A DNA stretch of 7,013 nucleotides from Frankiaceae bacterium. GTDB lineage: Bacteria; Actinomycetota; Actinomycetes; JAVEEJ01. Positions 1 through 6,393 of the stretch are shown one piece after another. The DNA is taken from the NCBI GenBank assembly GCA_030840515.1, contig JAVEEJ010000263.1:1-7013 (forward strand), given 5' to 3'. The notes beneath the pieces were generated by a model. The model was not told the origin of the DNA, ran no database searches, and saw nothing but the letters and a program-made list of their open reading frames with translations. How positions within the stretch are numbered: the first letter of the stretch is position 1; each line of letters starts with the position of its first letter. A program made the position numbers and the translations under genes.

Positions 1-1586
1 CCGAACTTGATCGCACCGAGCCGCGCGCTCATGCCGTACTGGGTGACCATCGCCCGCGCGATCGCGCTGGCCTTCTCGATGTCGTTGCTGGCACCGGTGG
101 TGGGCTCGTGGAAGACGAGCTCCTCGGCGGCCCGGCCGCCGAGCGCGTAGGCGAGGATGTCGATCATCTCGCTGCGGGTCTGGGTGTAGCGGTCCTCGGT
201 CGGGAGCACCATCGTGTGCCCGAGCGAGCGGCCCCGCGGCAGGATCGTCACCTTGTGCACGGGGTCTGCGTTGGGGAGCGCCCAGGCCACCAGAGCGTGC
301 CCGCCCTCGTGGTAGGCGGTGACCTTCTTCTCCTTGTCGCTCATCGCCCGGGTCTTCTTCTCCGGCCCTGCGATGACGCGGTCGATCGCCTCTTCCAGCG
401 CGTAGTTGCTGATCCGCTGCTTGTCCTGGCGGGCGGTCAGCAGCGCGGCCTCGTTGACGACGTTCGCGAGGTCGGCGCCGGTGAAGCCGGGAGTACGGCG
501 GGCGATGGTGGCGAGGTCGACGTCGTCCTCGAAGGGCTTGCCCTTGGCGTGCACCTCGAGGATGGCCTTGCGGCCGATCAGGTCGGGAGCGCCGACGGCG
601 ACCTGGCGGTCGAAGCGACCTGGGCGCAGCAACGCGGGGTCGAGGATGTCGGGCCGGTTGGTGGCGGCGATGAGGATGACCCCGCCCTTGGCGTCGAAGC
701 CGTCCATCTCCACCAGCAGCTGGTTGAGGGTCTGCTCACGCTCGTCGTGCCCACCGCCGAGACCGGCACCGCGGTGCCGCCCGACCGCGTCGATCTCGTC
801 GACGAAGACGATGGCGGGGGCGTTGGCCTTGGCCTGCTCGAACAGGTCACGGACCCGGGCCGCGCCCACACCGACGAACATCTCCACGAAGTCGGAGCCC
901 GAGATGGTGAAGAACGGCACGCCGGCCTCGCCTGCGATGGCACGCGCAAGCAGGGTCTTGCCGGTGCCGGGCGGACCGTAGAGCAGCACGCCCTTGGGGA
1001 TCTTCGCGCCGATGGCCTGGAACTTGGCCGGGTTCTCGAGGAACTCCTTGATCTCCTGGAGCTCCTCGATCGCCTCATCGACGCCGGCGACGTCGGCGAA
1101 GGTGGTCTTGGGGGTGTCCTTGGTGAGCAGCTTGGCCTTGGACTTGCCGAACTGCATGACCCGGCTGCCGCCGCCCTGCATCTGGTTCATGAAGAAGAGG
1201 AAGACGAGCACGAGCAGCGCGATGGGCAAGATGGAGAACAGCAGGCTCAGGAAGACGTTGTCGTGGCTGACGTTGACCGTGTAGTTGAGCTGCTTGTCTT
1301 CGAGCATCTGCGCGAGGCGGTCACCCTGGTCGACGCCGTAGTCGGCGTACACCTTGCGGTGGCCCTGGATCTCCTCGCCTTCCTTGAGCGTCGCCTGGAC
1401 CTGCTGCTCCTTGTCACGGATCTTGGCCGACTGCACCTGTCCGCTCTGGATGGCCGCGACGACCCGCGAGGTGTCGACGTGCTTGTAGCCGCCGTCGCCC
1501 TTGAACAGCGACGTGACGACGATCAGGACCAGGACCGCGACGAGAATCCACGCGATGGGCCCACGGAAGTAGCGCTTCACATCCAT
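1..1586 (-). CDS. ftsH: ATP-dependent zinc metalloprotease FtsH (3' end outside window)
   Basis: Membrane-anchored AAA+ protease that extracts and degrades misfolded membrane proteins and some short-lived cytosolic proteins, working as a hexamer. The 528 complete codons visible show, in order: a first membrane segment (about residues 11-28), an extracytoplasmic domain (about 31-109), a second membrane segment (about 111-133), Walker A GPPGTGKT (204-211), the pore FVG (237-239), Walker B with VDEID (262-266), the second region of homology with candidate arginine fingers R321 and R324, the zinc site HEGGH (426-430), and the likely third zinc ligand D502 in SNDIEKAS. The reading frame is open to the window edge, so the last roughly 100-150 residues are missing. 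The ATG start gives the typical N-terminus MDVKRYFRGP, and no ATG, GTG or TTG lies in frame between the AGGAGG and this ATG. ftsH is the last visible gene of the minus-strand run, 161 bases after hpt, so it may also have its own promoter. Confidence 0.98.
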   Translation of the reverse strand, partial: MDVKRYFRGPIAWILVAVLVLIVVTSLFKGDGGYKHVDTSRVVAAIQSGQVQSAKIRDKEQQVQATLKEGEEIQGHRKVYADYGVDQGDRLAQMLEDKQLNYTVNVSHDNVFLSLLFSILPIALLVLVFLFFMNQMQGGGSRVMQFGKSKAKLLTKDTPKTTFADVAGVDEAIEELQEIKEFLENPAKFQAIGAKIPKGVLLYGPPGTGKTLLARAIAGEAGVPFFTISGSDFVEMFVGVGAARVRDLFEQAKANAPAIVFVDEIDAVGRHRGAGLGGGHDEREQTLNQLLVEMDGFDAKGGVILIAATNRPDILDPALLRPGRFDRQVAVGAPDLIGRKAILEVHAKGKPFEDDVDLATIARRTPGFTGADLANVVNEAALLTARQDKQRISNYALEEAIDRVIAGPEKKTRAMSDKEKKVTAYHEGGHALVAWALPNADPVHKVTILPRGRSLGHTMVLPTEDRYTQTRSEMIDILAYALGGRAAEELVFHEPTTGASNDIEKASAIARAMVTQYGMSARLGAIKF

Positions 1587-1620
1587 CGACGAAGGGCACC
1601 GAGGCGGTGCCGTCCCTCCT
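1587..1620 (-). promoter_or_regulatory. ftsH ribosome binding site separated from the ATG by a hairpin
   Basis: Read on the minus strand, a perfect AGGAGG (1615-1620) is followed by GAC, then GGCACCG-CCT-CGGTGCC (1595-1611), then 8 bases, then the ATG at 1586. The linear gap between AGGAGG and ATG is 28 bases, too long for normal initiation. The middle 17 bases form a perfect 7-bp stem with a 3-base loop. If folded, the unpaired spacing falls to 11 bases. I infer that the folded leader presents the Shine-Dalgarno sequence correctly. The loop CCT plus the next C could instead pair with GAGG of the Shine-Dalgarno sequence, which would leave room for a switch; that is speculation. Confidence 0.6.
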
Positions 1621-1627
1621 GCCAGTT

Positions 1628-1637
1628 AAGAGCTCTT
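1628..1637. repeat. 10-bp perfect palindrome in the hpt-ftsH gap
   Basis: AAGAGCTCTT is a perfect 10-bp palindrome 7 bases upstream of the ftsH AGGAGG, within an otherwise GC-rich 161-base gap. It could be an operator half-site pair or chance. A second small inverted repeat, ACCT/AGGT, lies at 1641-1652; on the minus strand it would give a 4-bp stem with a UUCG loop. I see no convincing -35/-10 pair for ftsH in the gap. TACCTT (1648-1653 on the minus strand) resembles a -10 box but has no recognisable -35 partner. Confidence 0.3.
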
Positions 1638-1747
1638 CGGACCTCGAAAGGTACACCGGGGATCCTGTGCCCGCTGAGCGCGGTCGTGACCCCTCCCAGC
1701 AACTCCCGGGGCCGAGCCGCTGTTCCGAACCGCCGCGAACTCGCAGG

Positions 1748-2296
1748 TCAGCCGGCGAGCGCGGGGTCTCTCAAGGTCCCGATGTAGGGGAGGTTGCGGT
1801 AGCGCTCGGCGTGGTCGAGGCCGTAGCCCACCACGAAGACGCTGGGGATCTCGAAGCCGGCGTACTTCACCGGCACCTGGACCTTCGCCGCCTCCGGCTT
1901 GGTCAGCAAGGCGCAGACCTCCACGCTCGCGGGACCGCGAGAGCGCAGGTTGCGCAGCAGCCAGGAGAGCGTGAGCCCGGAGTCGATGACGTCCTCCACC
2001 ACCAGGACGTGCTTGCCCGTGATGTCCCGGTCGAGGTCCTTGAGGATGCGCACCACGCCCGAGCTCGAGGTGGACGACCCGTAGGAGCTGACGGCCATGA
2101 ACTCGAGCGAGACCGGGACGGTCAAGGCCCGCGCGAGATCGGCCATGACCATGATCGCGCCCTTGAGCACCCCGACGAGCATGACCTCGCGCCCGGCGTA
2201 GTCACTGTCGATCTGCTTGGCCAGCAGCCCGATCTTGTCCGCGATCTCCTGCTCGGAGATGAGCACGCTCTCGATGTTCGGGTCGAGCTCGGTCAC
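1748..2296 (-). CDS. hpt: Hypoxanthine(-guanine) phosphoribosyltransferase
   Basis: Purine salvage enzyme of the cytosol that joins hypoxanthine or guanine to PRPP, giving IMP or GMP plus pyrophosphate. The 182-residue length is normal for bacterial Hpt. The visible features are the LKG loop near the active site (44-46), the flexible catalytic loop around SSYGSSTSSSG (70-80), the PRPP-binding signature VVEDVIDSGLTL (99-110), and the C-terminal GYGLDHAERYRNLPYIGTL segment that closes over the purine. The start is GTG at 2296, whose GTGA overlaps the tilS stop codon. Only a weak GCAGAG precedes it, so translation is probably coupled to tilS. Its product pyrophosphate is a substrate for the enzyme encoded by the nearby divergent ppa, though this is general metabolism and not a special link. 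Whether it prefers hypoxanthine or guanine cannot be read from the sequence. Confidence 0.96.
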   Translation of the reverse strand: MTELDPNIESVLISEQEIADKIGLLAKQIDSDYAGREVMLVGVLKGAIMVMADLARALTVPVSLEFMAVSSYGSSTSSSGVVRILKDLDRDITGKHVLVVEDVIDSGLTLSWLLRNLRSRGPASVEVCALLTKPEAAKVQVPVKYAGFEIPSVFVVGYGLDHAERYRNLPYIGTLRDPALAG

Positions 2297-3288
2297 CTCT
2301 GCACCGCCGACGTCTTCAGGCTGGGGGTCTCCACGGTGAGCGTCGTCACGAAGGTCAGCGTGCCACAGCGGCGCAGTCCGCTCAGCCCCCCGGGCAAAGC
2401 CACCGGACCTTGACCGTGCCAGCTCTCGACGAGCGCGTCGAGAGCGCGGATGTGACCTGAGCTCAACGACCCTGCCGGACAGCCGGCCTCGATCGCGAGC
2501 AGCCGCAGCACCCGGCTGCGCAAGGCGGGGTGCAGCCGCGCCAGCTCGTCACAGCGGTCGGTCAGGGCCTTCCACGCCAGCTCGTCGAGCAGGTCGGCAT
2601 CGGCCTGCAGGAGCGCGGCCGTCCGCGCGAGCGCCTCGGCCATGCCCGGGCCCAGCTCGTCCTCGAGGACGGGCATCGCGCGCTGCCGCACCCGCACCCG
2701 GGTGAAGTCGGCGCTGCTGTTGTGCGGGTCGTCCCACGGCTGCAGCCCCTGGTCGGCGCACGCGCGGCGCGTGAGTGTCCGCCGCACCCCCAGCAGTGGG
2801 CGGCGCCACAAGCCGTCGGCCGGCCGCATGCCCGACAGGGAACGCGCGCCGCTCCCCCTGGCGAGGCCGAGGAGCACCGTCTCGGCCTGGTCATCGAGTG
2901 TGTGCCCGACGAGTACGGCGACCGCGCGGTGCCGGGCCGCTGCCGTCTCGAGCGCGGTGCGCCGGGCGGCTCGGGCCGCGCCCTCGGGGCCCCCGTCACG
3001 GCCGACGTCGACGCGGACCACCTCGACGGGGTCGAGGCCGAGTCCACGGCAGCTCTCGGCGGCCCGCTCGGCGACCATCGCCGAGTCCGGCTGCAGTCCG
3101 TGGTCGACCACGACTGCGCCGGCAGCGAGTCCCAGCCGGGGCGCGACGAACGCCGTCGCCGCGGCCAGCGCAAGGGAGTCGGCACCCCCGCTGCAGGCCA
3201 CGAGCACCCGCTCGCCGGGCGCAAGGTCAGCCAGCGCTCGGCGTACTCGCCCCCTCGTCTCGGAGACGTCTCGGCTGGGGCCGCTCAC
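2293..3288 (-). CDS. tilS: tRNA(Ile)-lysidine synthetase TilS
   Basis: Cytosolic enzyme that uses ATP and lysine to convert C34 of the CAU-anticodon tRNA-Ile to lysidine, changing both its charging and its decoding from AUG to AUA. The 331-residue protein has the N-type ATP pyrophosphatase P-loop SGGADS (33-38), VDHGLQPDS (61-69), GHTLDDQAET (128-137) and the DDPHNSSADFTRVRVR segment (186-201) typical of the family. A helical second domain follows to the end. It is shorter than the E. coli enzyme, which fits the compact actinobacterial form. The start is GTG at 3288, whose GTGA overlaps the stop of the metalloprotease gene. No clear Shine-Dalgarno sequence precedes it, so coupled translation is likely. 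The 3' end in turn overlaps hpt by 4 bases. Confidence 0.95.
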   Translation of the reverse strand: MSGPSRDVSETRGRVRRALADLAPGERVLVACSGGADSLALAAATAFVAPRLGLAAGAVVVDHGLQPDSAMVAERAAESCRGLGLDPVEVVRVDVGRDGGPEGAARAARRTALETAAARHRAVAVLVGHTLDDQAETVLLGLARGSGARSLSGMRPADGLWRRPLLGVRRTLTRRACADQGLQPWDDPHNSSADFTRVRVRQRAMPVLEDELGPGMAEALARTAALLQADADLLDELAWKALTDRCDELARLHPALRSRVLRLLAIEAGCPAGSLSSGHIRALDALVESWHGQGPVALPGGLSGLRRCGTLTFVTTLTVETPSLKTSAVQR

Positions 3289-4346
3289 GAGGCGAGCACC
3301 CGGGTCACCCAGGCCTTCGGATCCGCGATCTCCGCGGTGGTGGGGAGGTGGTCCGGGCTCTCCCAGACGATGTTGAACCCGTCCTGTCCGGCGAGCCGGA
3401 CGACCTCGTCGACGAACTTGCGGCCCTCGAGGTACTGCTTCATCTTCAGGTCCAGCTGCAGCAGCTTGCGCAGCAGCCGGTCGATCCCGCCCCCGCCCGC
3501 GCGGCGCTTGGTGTTGAAACGCTCACGGATCTGCGCGACGGACGGCACGACCTCCGGCCCCACCTCGTCCATGACGTACTCCGCGTGGCCCTCGAGCAGG
3601 GTCATCAGCGCGGTCAGCCGGGCGAGCGCGGCGCGCTGCTCGGGCGTCGTGATCACGTCGAGCAAGCTCGCGCGCTCGCCACCGCGCGCCGCACGGGCAG
3701 CGGCCGAAACCATCGCGCGGAGCCGCTCGGAGACCTGCGCCGGGTCGAGGTCGGCCGCGGCGATGAACCCGGCGATCTCGCGCTCCATGTGCTCGCGCAT
3801 CCACGGCACCGCGGTGAACTGGGTCCGGTGGGTCGACTCGTGCAGGCACACCCACAGCCGGAAGTCGTGCGGGTCGACCTCCAGCGAGCGCTCGGCGTCG
3901 ACGATGTTCGGGGCGACGAGGGTGAGCCGCGGGGGGTCGACGAACGGCTCGTACTGCCCCAAGACCTTGGTGCCGAGAAAGGCGAGTACGACGCCCACCT
4001 GGGCACCGGCGACCTTGCCCGTGAGTGCACCGACAGCGTTGGCCGGCCGCTGTTGGGCCTGCTTGGCGGCCAGCTTGTCGAGCAGCGGTGCGAGCAGGTG
4101 CTGGAAGCCCTCGACGTTGCCGGCGACCCAGGTGGGGCGGTCCACCACGGTTGCGGGCGGCGGCGTCTCGCCCGCAGCCAGCCCGGTGAACTCACGGACG
4201 TGTCCCTCGGCGGCCACCGCGAGTGTGCGCAGTTCTTCAACGGCCTCGGCTGCCTCGCTCGGAGACAGCGCCGGCCCCGCGGGCATGAGCCGGCGCGCTG
4301 TGGCAACCGCCACGCCGAGGTCGATCGGGTCCGCCACGCCACCCAC
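3285..4346 (-). CDS. Putative zinc-dependent metalloprotease, DUF2342/Zincin_2 family
   Basis: A 353-residue protein of the actinobacterial DUF2342 (Zincin_2) family, sometimes labelled coenzyme F420 biosynthesis-associated; its substrate is unknown. The sequence shows an HExxH zinc motif, H169-E-S-T-H173, in the context VCLHESTHRTQF. About 80 residues later comes EGHAEYVMDEV (252-262), whose acidic residues or histidine could supply the third metal ligand. There is no signal peptide and no clear membrane segment, so it is probably cytosolic. Residues 74-130 are rich in Ala and Gly, with a hydrophobic patch VGVVLAFLG. The GTG start at 4346 has GGAGAC about 10 bases upstream; a second in-frame GTG three codons later is an alternative. 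It sits 20 bases after dacB and overlaps tilS by 4 bases, so it is very likely in the same operon. Family membership is firm, but proteolytic activity is inferred from the motif only. Confidence 0.88.
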   Translation of the reverse strand: MGGVADPIDLGVAVATARRLMPAGPALSPSEAAEAVEELRTLAVAAEGHVREFTGLAAGETPPPATVVDRPTWVAGNVEGFQHLLAPLLDKLAAKQAQQRPANAVGALTGKVAGAQVGVVLAFLGTKVLGQYEPFVDPPRLTLVAPNIVDAERSLEVDPHDFRLWVCLHESTHRTQFTAVPWMREHMEREIAGFIAAADLDPAQVSERLRAMVSAAARAARGGERASLLDVITTPEQRAALARLTALMTLLEGHAEYVMDEVGPEVVPSVAQIRERFNTKRRAGGGGIDRLLRKLLQLDLKMKQYLEGRKFVDEVVRLAGQDGFNIVWESPDHLPTTAEIADPKAWVTRVLAS

Positions 4347-4366
4347 CGTAGGGGCTGTCTCCGGGG

Positions 4367-5731
4367 CTACCTGCAGCCGCAGCCGACCAGCACCGCGAGC
4401 AGGCGGTCGAGGGCGAGCTGCGCCCGGCGGGTTCCCGGGGCGTGCGGCGCCGTAGCGGCGAACGCGAGCAGCCGACCGTCGGCGGTGACGAGGACGCCGG
4501 CTAGCGTGCTGACTCCGGTGAGCGTGCCGGTCTTCGCGCGCACCATCCCGCGTGCCGGCGCAGCAGAGGCGAACCGCTTCTCGAGGGTGCCGCTGAAGCC
4601 GGCGACGGGCAGGCCGGTGATCAGCGGGCTGAGCTCAGGGTGCCGACGGCCCGCGGCGGCGGCGACCAGGGTCGCCAGCTCACCTGGGGTCGCCCGGTCG
4701 AGGGTGGACAGCCCACTGCCGTCATGAAGCACGGGCCCCCTGACCCCGAGTGCGGAGACGGACTCGACCACCGCGGCCGCACCACCGGCGAAGGTCGGCG
4801 CTCGCTTGGTGGCGATCGCGATGTGCCGGATGAAGGCCTCGGCGAGGTCGTTGTCGCTGCGCGCCAGCATTCCCTCGACGAGCTCGCTCACGGGTGCTGA
4901 CTGGACGGATGCAAGCGGCTGGCGGGGCGCCGTACTCGTTGCCTCCCGGGTCACCGCGCCGACGACAGTCACCCCGCGCGCACGCAGCATCGCGGCGAAG
5001 GCCCGGCCGGCGTGCAGTGCCGGGTCGGCGGCGCGGGGGTCGGGGGTCTTGGGGTCGTCGTCGGGACGCAGCCGTGCGCCGTCGAGCTCGAGCGCAGAGA
5101 CCGGGGCGATGTCGCCGTCGGGGATGTAGTTGGGCTTCCAACCGGCCGCGGTGGAAGGTCCGGTGAACAGCGAGTCGTCGACCGCCACGCTGACCCTTGC
5201 GGCAGACCCGAGTGCGGCGGCGGTGCGAGCGGCCAGGTCGACGAGCCGTGCCGCGGACGGGTAGTGAGCGACCGATCGGGGTCCGGCCAGGGTCGGGTCG
5301 CCCCCGCCGACGAGGACGACCGCGCTGCCGACCCGCACCGCCGTCGTGGCCAGCCGCCGCTCGGAGCCGAGGACGCTGAGGGCAGCTGCGGCGGTGAGCA
5401 GCTTGGCGGTGGAGGCCGGAGGCACCGCGCGGGACGCAGCCCTGTCGAACAGCGTCGCGCCGGTCGCGACGTCGAGCACTCGCAGCCCAGCGTCGGGGCC
5501 AAGGCCGGGGTCGGCGAGCGGACGGGCGAGCACCCGGCCAAGCCCGAGGGCGGTGGGGATCGCGGCGTCGGACGAGTACGCCGCGAACGGTGTCGCCGTG
5601 CCCGGGCGTGGTGTCGGCAGTGGGCTCGGTTCCGGCCCGGCGTCCGGCGACTCGGCCTTGCAGGCGGTGAGCGCCACAGCGAGAACGGCGCTCATGGCGA
5701 GCGCCGCTGAGGGCTGTCGGGGTCGGATCAT
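4367..5731 (-). CDS. dacB: D-alanyl-D-alanine carboxypeptidase/endopeptidase (PBP4 type), predicted lipoprotein
   Basis: Class C penicillin-binding protein that removes the terminal D-Ala from peptidoglycan stem peptides or cuts cross-links, acting outside the membrane. The 454 residues carry all three active-site motifs: S107-T-A-K110, S292-D-N294 and K400-T-G402, plus HDGSGLS (336-342). The 182-residue stretch between the first two motifs is the inserted region typical of PBP4/DacB. The N-terminus has basic residues, a hydrophobic stretch, and L21-T-A-C24, a good lipobox. A Pro/Ser-rich linker (28-48) follows, so the mature protein is probably lipid-anchored. The ATG at 5731 is well fixed: an in-frame TAG lies at 5747-5749 and no start codon lies between. 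No Shine-Dalgarno sequence is present. The C-terminus ends GCGCR, so two cysteines sit near the end; C24 is the only other one. It is the first gene of the minus-strand run. Confidence 0.95.
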   Translation of the reverse strand: MIRPRQPSAALAMSAVLAVALTACKAESPDAGPEPSPLPTPRPGTATPFAAYSSDAAIPTALGLGRVLARPLADPGLGPDAGLRVLDVATGATLFDRAASRAVPPASTAKLLTAAAALSVLGSERRLATTAVRVGSAVVLVGGGDPTLAGPRSVAHYPSAARLVDLAARTAAALGSAARVSVAVDDSLFTGPSTAAGWKPNYIPDGDIAPVSALELDGARLRPDDDPKTPDPRAADPALHAGRAFAAMLRARGVTVVGAVTREATSTAPRQPLASVQSAPVSELVEGMLARSDNDLAEAFIRHIAIATKRAPTFAGGAAAVVESVSALGVRGPVLHDGSGLSTLDRATPGELATLVAAAAGRRHPELSPLITGLPVAGFSGTLEKRFASAAPARGMVRAKTGTLTGVSTLAGVLVTADGRLLAFAATAPHAPGTRRAQLALDRLLAVLVGCGCR

Positions 5732-5774
5732 CGCGATGGGTGGACACTAAGCGACGACCAGACTCGGAGGGCCC
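5732..5774. promoter_or_regulatory. 43-base divergent promoter region between dacB and ppa
   Basis: All signals for starting both divergent genes must lie in or next to these 43 bases. On the plus strand GGAGG (5766-5770) precedes the ppa GTG by only 4 bases, a short but usable spacing. On the minus strand no Shine-Dalgarno sequence precedes dacB. TAGTGT (5744-5749) fits the actinobacterial TAnnnT -10 pattern and would start transcription about 5-7 bases before the dacB ATG, giving an almost leaderless mRNA. I see no good -35 box for it. The ppa promoter must overlap the beginning of dacB, and I could not identify it. The bases CTAA (5747-5750) supply the in-frame upstream stops for both genes (TAG for dacB, TAA for ppa). 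Confidence 0.5.
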
Positions 5775-6281
5775 GTGGAGTTCGACGTCACCATCGAGAT
5801 CCCCAAGGGGCAGCGCAACAAGTACGAGGTCGACCACTCGAGCGGCCGGATCCGGCTCGACCGGATGCTGTTCACCTCGACGCGCTACCCGGCCGACTAC
5901 GGCTTCGTCGAGAACACCCTCGGCGAGGACGGGGACCCCCTCGACGCGCTGGTCCTCGTGGAGGAGCCGACGTTCCCCGGCTGCCTGATCCTTTGCCGGG
6001 CCATCGGCATGTTCCGGATGACCGATGAGAAGGGCGGAGACGACAAGGTGCTGTGCGTCCCCGCCACGGACCCGCGCGTCTCGCACCTGCAGGACATCTT
6101 CCACGTGCCGGAGTTCGACCGGCTGGAGATCCAGCACTTCTTCGAGACCTACAAGGACCTCGAGCCCGGCAAGTCCGTGGAGGGCGCCACCTGGGTGGGG
6201 CGTGCCGAGGCCGAGACCGAGATCGCGAACTCTTACCAGCGGCGCAAGGACGAGATCGAGGCCAACTCCGTCGTCGAGTGA
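5775..6281 (+). CDS. ppa: Inorganic pyrophosphatase (family I)
   Basis: Soluble cytosolic enzyme that hydrolyses pyrophosphate to two phosphates, pulling forward nucleic acid, tRNA charging and nucleotide reactions. The 168 residues match the compact bacterial family I form. Visible features are the N-terminal EIPKGQRNKYEVD (8-20), YPADYGF (38-44), the metal-binding signature D52-G-D-P-L-D57, GGDDK (87-91) with D89 and D90, and the C-terminal YKDLEPGK (126-133). The start is GTG at 5775 with GGAGG 4 bases upstream; an in-frame TAA at 5748-5750 rules out a longer protein. The gene is transcribed alone, diverging from dacB and converging on the DUF4173 gene, with a terminator-like hairpin directly after its stop. 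The sequence strongly resembles the mycobacterial type. Confidence 0.97.
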   Translation: MEFDVTIEIPKGQRNKYEVDHSSGRIRLDRMLFTSTRYPADYGFVENTLGEDGDPLDALVLVEEPTFPGCLILCRAIGMFRMTDEKGGDDKVLCVPATDPRVSHLQDIFHVPEFDRLEIQHFFETYKDLEPGKSVEGATWVGRAEAETEIANSYQRRKDEIEANSVVE

Positions 6282-6307
6282 ACGGGTCGTCGACGGCCCG
6301 TGTTTGT
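6282..6307 (+). terminator. Probable intrinsic terminator of ppa
   Basis: It starts one base after the ppa stop codon. ACGGGTCG and CGGCCCGT can form an 8-bp stem (with one G-T pair) around a TCGA loop (6282-6301). TGTTTGT overlaps the end of the stem and follows it, a weak but real T-rich tract for such a GC-rich genome. Position and structure fit an intrinsic terminator, though efficiency with so short a T tract is uncertain. Confidence 0.65.
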
Positions 6308-6329
6308 AGGCCGGTTGTCGAGCGACGAG

Positions 6330-6379
6330 TGGCAGGTTGTTGCGGTGCATTGACGCCATCTGACCGCCACAACCTGCCA
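6330..6379. repeat. Long imperfect inverted repeat between convergent genes
   Basis: TGGCAGGTTGT (6330-6340) and ACAACCTGCCA (6369-6379) are perfect 11-base complements. After one mismatch the pairing continues with GCGGT (6342-6346) and ACCGC (6363-6367), enclosing a 16-base loop. The whole would be a 16-bp stem with one mismatch on either strand. Neither arm is followed by a T tract, so it is not a textbook terminator. It could be a two-way transcription barrier, a REP-like intergenic palindrome or a remnant of a small mobile element. The flanks hold further symmetry: GTCGAGCGAC at 6317-6326 and GCGGGTCCCGC at 6383-6393. Confidence 0.7.
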
Positions 6380-6382
6380 GTC

Positions 6383-6393
6383 GCGGGTCCCGC
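6383..6393. repeat. 11-base palindrome directly after the DUF4173 stop codon
   Basis: GCGGG-T-CCCGC is a perfect odd-length inverted repeat that abuts the stop codon (6394-6396) of the minus-strand membrane protein gene. As RNA it could form a 4-bp GC stem with a 3-base loop, too small to terminate transcription alone. Together with the larger repeat next to it, it may form part of a 3' end structure for that gene. Confidence 0.35.

Noticed and set aside
426..430. Possible deviation of the FtsH zinc motif, HEGGH instead of the common HEAGH (residues 426-430 of the protein, not bases)
   Set aside because: The motif is still HExxH with both histidines and the glutamate, and the Gly variant is known from actinobacterial FtsH, so it is not unusual.
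1621..1747. Sigma-70-type promoter for ftsH
   Set aside because: TACCTT-like and TTAACT-like -10 candidates exist, but none has a recognisable -35 box at a suitable distance, so I do not call a promoter.
108..1787. 559-codon open frame on the plus strand, opposite ftsH
   Set aside because: It is antisense to an unmistakable ftsH, has a composition dominated by Val, Leu, Gly, Glu, Asp and Arg without recognisable motifs, and is a usual product of high-GC third positions on the coding strand.
2530..4727. Two very long overlapping plus-strand open frames (641 and 650 codons) opposite tilS, the metalloprotease and dacB
   Set aside because: Both run across several confirmed minus-strand genes and their junctions, show low-complexity Arg/Ala/Pro/Ser-rich translations, and match no family I recognise.
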